Shown piece after piece: positions 56,336 through 64,000 of a stretch of 64,000 bases of DNA (position 1 is the stretch's first letter; each line of letters starts with the position of its first letter). This DNA comes from Ceratotherium simum simum (lineage: Eukaryota; Chordata; Mammalia; Perissodactyla; Rhinocerotidae), in assembly GCF_000283155.1 (NCBI RefSeq), contig NW_004454239.1, positions 6,257,611 to 6,321,610 of the forward strand, read 5' to 3'. The translations under genes and the position numbers were made by a program. The notes under the pieces are model-generated. The model worked only from the letters and a program-made list of their open reading frames with translations, was not told the origin of the DNA and made no database searches.

Positions 56336-56479
56336 TTTTGAGGAATTCTCATTCAGATCCACAGGAGCCACATGGTAATATTACTGCAGCGGGGATTTGA
56401 GTGGTAGGAGGTTGGAGGTGAGCAGATGTCCCTCACCGAGAGAGTGGAGAGCTGAAACACGGCACACAAAACAAGAGCG

Positions 56480-56795
56480 CTATGTTGAAGCCGTGGATTA
56501 GATGGGCTCATGGTAATATCAGTGGTTCATTAAAATACATATATAACATATATATAATATCTTATTTTAATAAGGTAAATAGTAAACAATTAAAATACAG
56601 AACTCAATTCTATTTTCATAAATTAAAAATATCTATGCACAAAATAAAAACATATTTTACAAGAACATTTACAAATGACATTTTATACTTTGAACACATT
56701 ACAATGGCACCTCGTGTTTGGGGAAAGGAAATGGGAATGCAGAATAGGAATAAAAGAAAATACATACTTTTTAGAAAGAAGGGGGTGAATGAAGA
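56480..56795. other. AT-rich sequence upstream of LINE-1
   Basis: Very AT-rich (acatatataacatatatataat). Possibly more L1-derived or other old repeat sequence. Nothing specific recognised. Confidence 0.35.
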
Positions 56796-56796
56796 A

Positions 56797-58345
56797 ATGG
56801 ACTCACAGTTACACAGTCATTTGATTTTTGACACAGGTACCAAAACAATATAATGGGGGAAGGGGAGTCTTCTCAACAAATGGCACTTGAATAACTGGAT
56901 ATCCGTATGGAAAAAATGAACCTCAGTTCCTACCTCACACCATACACAAAGACAGTTCAAGATGGACTGTAGACGTAAACGAGCTACAATCACAAAACTT
57001 TTAGAGGAAAACATAGGAGAATATCTTTGTGAACTCAGGGTAGGCAAGAGTTTCTTTGCTAGGGCACAGCAAACAATGATCATAAAGAAAATCATGATCA
57101 TTTACACATCATCAAAATGATCAGCTTCTGCTCATCAAAAGACATCACTAAGAAAATAAAAGGCCAGCCACAGACTGGAAAAAATAAGTGTAAAACATAT
57201 ATCTCACAAAAGATTTGTGTGAAGGACATGTAAAGAATTGCCACAATTCAATAATAAAAGGACAAACTACCCAATTAAAGAAATGGACAAAATATTTAAA
57301 CAGATAATTCACAAAAGAAGATAAACAAATAGTCAACAAATACATGAAACAGTGCTCAACATCGTTAGTTTTTAGAGAAATGCATATTAAAACTGCAATG
57401 AGATACCCCTTACCTGCCAGAACCCCTAAAATTAAATCCACCCCCACCAAATATTGGCAAGGCTGTGGGGCAAACAGAACTCTCATGCTTTGCTGGTGGG
57501 AGGGTAAAATGGTACATCCATTTTGGAAAAAGTTCTGGCATTTTTTAATAAAACTAAACATACACCTAGCTTATGACCTGACAATTCCTTTCCTAGATAT
57601 TTAATGAGAAATGAAAACCTATGTTCACTCCAAGCCTTGTTCATATCAGCTCTATTCAAAAGGTGGAAATGGCCTAAAAGAGTGAATAAGCAAATTCTGG
57701 TATATTCATATAATGGAATAGTACTCAGCAATAAAAAAGAACAAACTATTGATATGTACAACACAAATGAGGATTATGAACACTATGTTGAGTGAAAGAA
57801 GCCATATACAAAAGAATGTATGTTGTATGATTCCATTCATATGAAGATCCAAAGCAGGCAAAACTAATTTTTGGAGGAAAAAACTCAGAACAGTGGCTGC
57901 CTCTGAGGAGTGGTGCAGAGGACGAATTGAAAAGGGACCTTAGAGAACTTTCTGGGGGGTGATAATGTTCTATATCTTGACGGGAGTTAGGGTTACACTG
58001 GTGCGTGTATCTGTCACCATCCACAATTGGTACACTTAATATTTGTACATTTCATTGTATGTAAATTTTACAACAAAAGTGAGAAAGATCTGAAAACAAA
58101 TATTGAAGTAAATATTGAAGCACTTACAGAAAAGTGTACTAAAGTTTGCAACTTACTTTGGAGTACATTCAAAAAGTGGATTGATTGGTGAGAAGGAGTT
58201 TGAACCGATGGTAGGTACACGATAAAGAAACTATAGTAACATGTTCAGGTAGAATCTAGGTGGTAGGTGTATAGGTGTTCACTGTAAACGTCTTTCAACC
58301 TTACTGTATAAAATTTTGGGGGGGGAAATTAAAAATAAAAACAAG
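56797..58345 (+). mobile_element. LINE-1 3' part (sense, 5'-truncated)
   Basis: Colinear with the L1 ORF2 C-terminus and 3' UTR: tttgatttttgacacagg, ggatatccgtatgg, gagatacccc, ggcaaggctgtggggcaaac, then the frame at 57344-57601 encoding a stretch with LMLCWWEGKMVHPFWKK and DLTIPFLDI (family: CWWECK.V.PLWK and DPAIPLLGI). After the stop region come L1 3' UTR phrases (catttcattgtatgtaaatt; agaatctaggtggtaggtg) to about 58345. Dead copy. Confidence 0.85.
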
Positions 58346-59275
58346 AGAGGGCCTACACTGACCAACCATGATCAAGTGCCCTAAAGTGAGGAGTATGATT
58401 GACTCAACTCTCTGTCATTAAGATCTAAAAAGAAAAATCCAAAAACTAAAAAATCCTGTGTTTTGAAGTAACTACGAGGTTTCTGACAGTGGCAATCGTG
58501 GGGCCCCTGGCAGTCGGCGCTGGAGACGTCTGGGACACTGAGACGCCCACGGCGGTGCCAGGACTCAGAGCCGGTACCACAGACCAGGCATGAGCCTTGT
58601 CTCTCCCACCTGAAAGGGTCCTGTTGCCCAGGGGAGTGCCCGCAGCTGGGGGCCAAAGGCGAACTCTGCAGAGAAGTGAAGGAGCGGCGTCTCACAGAGG
58701 AGCAATTGAGCCCAGGGTGCAGGCACGAGGACTTCCATCCACAGAGTCTTCTGAGAAAAGCTTCATGTTCAGCCAGGCAAGGCCAGAGCCCCTCCTCTGA
58801 GCTCCCCGCGCTCCTGGTTCACGCACCATCCAGGCTGGCACACGTTCTGGACAGGCACGTTGACACCCAAGGAGCAACCTGAGGGCAGGACTGGTGTGTT
58901 GCTTGGGAAACATCTGTGGAATGAATAAACGCCTGGCTGTTTGCATCACTGATGCTGAGGCAGCAAGGCCAAGATGGGATTCTCTTGGCCTGAGCAGCAG
59001 GAAGAAGGGCTTAGAGTAGAAGTTGAAAGGATTTGTAAAGCTTTACGATGTCATCTAGATTTCTGAATTTGACCTTTTCTTACTAAAAATGCTTTCTCAT
59101 TATACCCAGTATTTTCTACAGGCCATCAAATAGACGGTAGGGGAGCTCCAGGAAACCCCATCTTCTTGGAGATGCTCTCCTGCCCTTTTACAGCGGGGGA
59201 GGCTCGTCTGCAGTGTGTCCGTGGCTTCCACTGGTTTCACAAGGATGGCAGCGCAAATCTGCACCGTGTGCTAGC
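58346..59275. other. Unique sequence
   Basis: A moderately CpG-rich part at 58490-58590. No gene or repeat recognised. Confidence 0.4.
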
Positions 59276-59279
59276 AGCA

Positions 59280-59460
59280 AGAATCAGAGCACGGACTTTC
59301 GAGTAAGCGGGACAGGTTTGTGTCTGTGCATCCCGCTTACCGCTTACCAGCGAGTTACTTTAGCTCTTTAAGTCTTAACTGGCTTATCATGTCTGCCTGG
59401 AAGTCTCGATGTGAAGATTAAATGAGATAATATATACAAATCATTCCAAAGAGAGCCAGA
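59280..59460 (+). repeat. MIR-like SINE (sense)
   Basis: gagcacggactttcgagtaagcggg...ccagcgagttactttagctctttaagtcttaactggcttatcatg...gtgaagattaaatgagataatatata follows sense MIR. Confidence 0.7.
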
Positions 59461-59925
59461 CACCCATAGCTCCAACTGGATGGTTCCAACTCCCTCCCAA
59501 GAGCTCTGAGAACTCTCACATCATTCAGGAAATTTTGCTGGGATTGGACCAACTTGCTCACTCCAACAGGATTTGGCCAAACCATCCTCTGCTCAGATTC
59601 TGGGAGTAAGTCCACTTTGTTTGCTGTGGACGCTGCAAAAATAGCTCCCACTTCTTGTTACCAAAATGGTAGCTGATCACCTGATTTTTCCTTTGATTTT
59701 GTTTCCCTACTGGGTGAGCATTACCAGAAGGAATAGCACAAGGAATCGCCCCTCCCCGTCACAAACCTTAAGTCTGAATTTGCTGGGTCCCTGGGCTTCC
59801 CCATCAGTCAGAAGAAGAAAGTGCACAAACCCTTGAATAACAGCTCCAAATGCAGAGAAGCCAGAGCATTTGCCGTGGGAATCAATACTGCCTGCTCCTC
59901 CGGCCAGCAAATGAGAGCTCTGCCC
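59460..59925. other. Unique sequence
   Basis: No gene or repeat recognised. Confidence 0.4.
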
Positions 59926-59929
59926 CTGC

Positions 59930-60125
59930 ACGCTGATCTCCCATTAATTCAAGCCAACTAACTGAGCTGAGGCCACGGGCACGCCCAGAAATTCCGGCCT
60001 CCAACCCTGGGGGGCAGAGCCAGACCTCCCCCCAAAGGTTAACGAGGCGATTATGTTTCTGGTTAAAGATGAGAGCAGCCAGGGCCACCGGGTTCATTAA
60101 AACGTTTAAAATACCGAGCGCTTAA
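59930..60125. promoter_or_regulatory. Candidate conserved non-coding element (CNE-like block M)
   Basis: Repeat-free, with cccattaattcaagccaac at one side and cgattatgtttctggttaaagatg, gttcattaaaacgtttaaaa at the other, separated by a GC-rich middle. Weak call from composition only. Confidence 0.3.
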
Positions 60126-60469
60126 CTAGAGAAGGAAAAGCTCAGAACAAGAGGGGAGACAGAAAGGGGAACAGAATCCCCGTGAAACAGAATCAACAGG
60201 GAGACAGACCACTCATGTGCTGTGGGCGTAGGAATTGAGTTTCTGTTTCTTTTCTACTTCTTCCTCAGAATCTCTCTCCAGATGCACCCGGTGTTCTCTG
60301 TTCTACATTCACGTGCTCGGGAGAATGTGCTCAGACCACACATGTGAGGTGTTCTCTGCTGGCCCGTGGGCAGGCCCTGTCCCTCCGTTCCCATTCTGTT
60401 TGGCCATCAGTGGCTCTTCCCAGGCTCCAGAGCTTGTCTCCAGGGGGATGGTCAAGCCATCCCCCTGTT

Positions 60470-61115
60470 CACTTGTTTCTTCATTCATTCAATAGGAACC
60501 TACCCCCATGGACTTTAGCTTCGAAAGAAGAAACAGACATCTTGGAAGCCTAAAATCAAGTATTTCACAATGGTGTCAGAAAATCAAGCAATCATACAAA
60601 TTGGGACATACCTGGCTTATGATAGAAAAGCTGTATGAATATAACAGGGACATAACAGGGGAACCTTGTCTAACCTTGAGGGCTGGGGATGACTTCCCTA
60701 AAGAACTGATGCTTCAGAGGCCATGTATAAGATTAGTAGGAAACGAAAACTAGTATGTAAGAAAAGGGGATGAGGCAAAGAGGATGGAGCAGGAGAAGCA
60801 TGCTGTGCAAAGCCCCTGGGGCAGGAGTGTGTGGTGCATTGATACCAGGCTGGAGGCTAGAGGGCAACAGTATGAGATACAGTGTTAAGGTAGGCAGGGA
60901 TCAGCACTTTCCCGTCTTTGTGAAAAGTGGGGTTTTATCCTAAGAGCAAAGGGAAGACTTCAAAGAATTTTACACAGTATTATGAAATGATCTGGAGGGA
61001 AGCAGGCAGGTGAAAATCAGTAGGGCTTTGTGGTGGTTTGGGTATGGTAGTGGGGAAGGGCTGATGAAGAGGGAGGTTTCCAGAATGACTCTTGGATTTC
61101 TGTCTTTGCAACTGG
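60470..61115 (-). mobile_element. L2 LINE 3' part (antisense)
   Basis: Starts with tcattcattcaata, then catggactttagcttcg, tgctgtgcaaagcccctggggcaggagtgtg, ggtaggcagggatcagc, and ggttttatcctaagagcaaagg; colinear with antisense L2 (caaaggccctgaggcaggagtgtgcttgg...ttggattttactctgagtg). Confidence 0.75.
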
Positions 61116-61635
61116 TCAGAGCTGTGCCAGAAGAGCCTTCATCCATGTCCAGCGGTGTGACCCACAGCAGGACCTAATGCAGGCCTGCCCTGTGATCACT
61201 CGGGCCTTCCAGGATGCTTCGCTCCCCTGTGCTGAGGCAGAGGTGAAATAAAAAGATTTCGTGGCCCTGACATCTGCAGTGCTCATAGCATAACTGGGAG
61301 GCCTTAAAGAAAGTGGTTTCCAGGTTCACAGAACTTCACAGGATGTGTAGCAGGCTGACATCCTGTTAGCCTGGCCCAACTTGGGCAGTGGCTTTTCCAG
61401 AGATTTGCCCAAGGTACTCATCAACTGCAGCTAAGAGGTGAGGACGCTCCTGGTGCCAGGTCCTGGTGGGTTATCATGGAAGGTTAAGAAAATATCCAGT
61501 TCCAGAAGGAGGGAGCAGCTTTCCACTGATGCGGGAGTCAGGCGGGCACCAGTATCCCAGCCTATAGCTCTATGCTACCCGCCTTGTACATACATCGTTG
61601 TGGTCCTGCCTAGTGCCCTTTTAAGAATTAAGTCC
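61116..61635. other. Unique sequence
   Basis: No gene or repeat recognised. Confidence 0.4.
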
Positions 61636-61639
61636 TAGA

Positions 61640-62700
61640 CATGGGACTAGATCAAAGGGTACGCTCAGATTTAAGGTTCCTGATATATATTCCCAAATTG
61701 CCTTCCAGAGGGGTTTTACCAATTCACATGATGACCAGCACGTACTTGAGAATACAATTTCTCCATATATTCACCGCGTAGACTCTTACATTCTTTGTAA
61801 AAATTCTGCCATTTTTATAAATTAAAATTGGCATCGCATCATTTCTTTACTTCTGAGTGTGACCATGTTTATATGCTTATTCCCCACTTGCGTTAATATC
61901 CTGCGAATTCTTATGTTCCCTGCAACCCCTTTGTGCTCTCGTCCCTGTTGGAGTAAATGTGGGCTTTAAAATATGGTTCGTCTGGAATCTGCTTATAAAA
62001 GTAATACATGCTTATTGCAAAATATAAGAAAATGCAGAAAAGCATAAAAATTAAAGATTGCTAGTATTGCCACAACCCGGAAAACTGTTTTTTTCATTGA
62101 TTTTTAAGTAATTTTTAAAACATGAAGGAAATTAATTCCTTCTATAGTGCTTTTAAAAATCCTTGTCTATTTGGTGTTTTTGTTGATGATGGTGATGTGT
62201 TTTTACATGAAATGCCAGTAATGTTTACAAAGTTTTATTAATCTCTCTTCTTTTCATGTTTTACACTAATTTTAGGTTTGAAAGTTCTCTCTCAACTTAA
62301 CTGCTATTATATTTTCAACTAATCTTTGAAATGTACCTAATTAATCCAAAATTGGTTTTCCTATAGAATGGGATATATGGGTATGACTTGAATGTTCTTC
62401 CTAATTAGCCAGTAATTCCCAAAGTCACGTATTGAATAACCCATCTTTTCCTTTTGGTGGCTTGCCTGTTCTATCATAAATTAAACACTTGCGTGCACTA
62501 GGGCTTGTTTCTGGGCTATCAATTCTCATCCATTGATCTGTTCATTCTCGTTGTGGATACCACATTGTTTTAAGTACTGTGGCTCTATAATACATTTTAA
62601 TATCTGTTACTGCAAGTCCCTCCTCCTAACTCTTCCCCAAAAATAATATTTAGCTTACTTTATTCTTCAAATGGATCTCATAATCATTTTGCTAATGTAT
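61640..62700 (-). mobile_element. LINE-1 fragment (antisense), interrupted
   Basis: Antisense ORF2 phrases in the expected order: aaattgccttccagaggggttttaccaattcacatgatgaccagcac (61694-61740) and later gggcttgtttctgggctatcaattctcatccattgatctgttcattc...ccacattgttttaagtactgtggctctataataca (62500-62595). The AT-rich middle (about 61985-62150, with taatacatgcttattg) reads like another old element. Confidence 0.65.
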
Positions 62701-62984
62701 GTCTGTATCTGTATCTACATACACTTTGACATTATGATTGAACTTTGTTTGGAAAGAGTAGAAAACTTAAAAAAAAAGATTTAAGAACTAAAAGAAAGAA
62801 AAAAGAAAACTCTAGTGTGTGTGTGTTGTGTTGTGGGCTGTGCACTAGGGAGTCAAGGACAAATGAGACACACTCAAGTGGCCCACAGACCAGCCGGGGA
62901 CGTCAGACATGCAAACAGCTAGTGACATTCCAGGCATTGCATGACTAGAGTGATGAGATGTGCAGAGGACAACTCCCACACTCC

Positions 62985-63390
62985 CAACCTCACTCAGGGG
63001 TGAGCCTGCAGGTGGATGGGACGGGCAGAGAAAGAAGTGACCCTATTCATTGAATGAGTGCCTGCTGTATTCCAGACACGACCCCTGCCTCATGGAGCTT
63101 CCAGTCTAGGGGGGGACGTGAGTGAGTGAGCAGGCTATTTAACACCTTGTGATGGATCCTCCACGTGGCCAAGCGCAGGGTGCAAAGGGAACACGGGGAA
63201 GGGTGCTCGCCTGGGTCTGAAGGGAAGGGAAGGCTTCCTGCAGGAGATGGCTCTTCTGAACTGAGACTTCAATGGGGGTAGGAGGTGCTTGGACAACGAG
63301 AATCAGTGGAAGAGGAGTGTCCTGGGCAGGGAGCGGTATTTGTGGGCGCGCTCAGGTGAGAGAGCACGGCAGGCTTGAAGGCACCAGGGG
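62985..63390 (-). mobile_element. L2 LINE 3' part (antisense)
   Basis: attcattgaatgagtgcctgctgtattccagacacgacccctgcctcatggagcttccagtctagg, then aggcttcctgcaggagatgg and ctgaactgagacttcaatggg follow antisense L2. Confidence 0.7.
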
Positions 63391-64000
63391 AGCAGGGCTG
63401 CACTGCCTACAGAGGGCCCTCGGGGAGAGAACCCCAGTCAGCCGAGCGGGCGCCTCAAATCCTAACCAGCGGCGCCTACATTCCTTCTTGAGACTTTTAG
63501 ATTTTTCCTAAAGGCAACCTCCCTTCCTGACTTTTCTTTTCCAAAAGCTGGAGCTTCTTGGGCAAGAGGAGAGATGCAAGTGTTTTGAAGAGGAGGATGG
63601 GGAGGGCTGAAGGCAGGAGACCAGGGAGACTTGGAGAAGGGTGGTTTGGGTTCTGGATTCTGGAAGCAGAATCACGGGGCCTCATCCCTCAGAGCAGATG
63701 CCTGCAGGGCTCTGAGTCGGGAAAGACCCTGGGCCATGACAGGTCAAGGTTTGAAGGTGTCCTTCTCCAGGGACTGGAGAGCTCCATGAGGATCTGAGGG
63801 CGGAGACCGGGAGCAGCGGAAGACTGGTGGCTCCTGTTTTGTGGCTGTTGGGGGAACCTTTGGGATTTTACCCTGTCCAAGGGGCGGAAGAGACAAAACA
63901 GTTGGGATAAAACCTCCCAACAGCCCTGCAGGATGAAAACTCAAGTCAGATTGATTTTGATTTAATGTAAATAATATGACATGTCTTGCACATCTGAATT
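63391..64000. other. Unique sequence
   Basis: 63540-63800 may continue the L2 but is too diverged to call. No gene. Confidence 0.35.

Noticed and set aside
1..64000. Bacterial or phage features: operons, CRISPR arrays, riboswitches, insertion sequences
   Set aside because: The sequence is mammalian throughout (MIR, L2, L1, ERE). The only regularly spaced repeats are microsatellites and the decayed minisatellite, none with the direct-repeat/unique-spacer form of CRISPR.

Overview
The window is nuclear DNA of a placental mammal, most likely an odd-toed ungulate (horse, rhinoceros or tapir lineage). The best evidence is six copies of the tRNA-derived ERE SINE family, recognised by their conserved head (GGCCGGCCC type), the phrase 'gatgttagctcagggc' and A-rich tails. 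Five of them have clear target-site duplications. ERE elements are restricted to Perissodactyla. I cannot separate horse from rhinoceros or tapir by eye. The rest of the repeat content (MIR, L2, L1M-type LINE-1, hAT and mariner-like DNA transposons) is ordinary for mammals.

I find no supportable protein-coding gene, no exon of a gene I recognise, and no true tRNA, rRNA or named ncRNA gene. Open frames are short (211 codons at most). They are either low-complexity translations of microsatellites, remnants of LINE reverse transcriptase, or unremarkable frames in GC-rich unique sequence. The window reads as intergenic or intronic DNA.

Layout. 0-13 kb: unique sequence with MIR and L2 pieces, including one unusually long antisense L2 (about 7.99-10.79 kb) that still shows endonuclease and reverse-transcriptase remnants, then a 300-bp GGAT/GGAA microsatellite at 12 kb. 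13-23.3 kb: three or four AT-rich blocks resembling developmental conserved non-coding elements, a head-to-head ERE pair at 14.4-15.0 kb, and an L1 tail with an embedded TG repeat at 20 kb. 23.3-29.5 kb: mostly unique, with MIR and L2. 29.5-36.1 kb: an old LINE-1 interrupted by three later insertions (a second L1, a TIR transposon and an ERE). 37.5-46.5 kb: an interval nearly free of young insertions, with several AT-rich CNE-like blocks, a CpG-dense segment at 39.1-39.6 kb, a G-rich degenerate minisatellite at 43.8-44.1 kb and several perfect short palindromes. 46.9-64 kb: old L1, hAT, MIR and L2 fragments, one ERE with intact Pol III boxes, and CA microsatellites at 53.8 and 54.3 kb.

Together, the scattered CNE-like blocks, orphan CpG-dense segment and lack of coding sequence fit a regulatory gene desert or a large intron near a developmental gene, but the gene cannot be named from this window. 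No previously undescribed molecular system is evident. The most notable items are the layered LINE-1, the long L2, the inverted ERE pair, and the palindrome-bearing CNE-like blocks at 39-46.5 kb.
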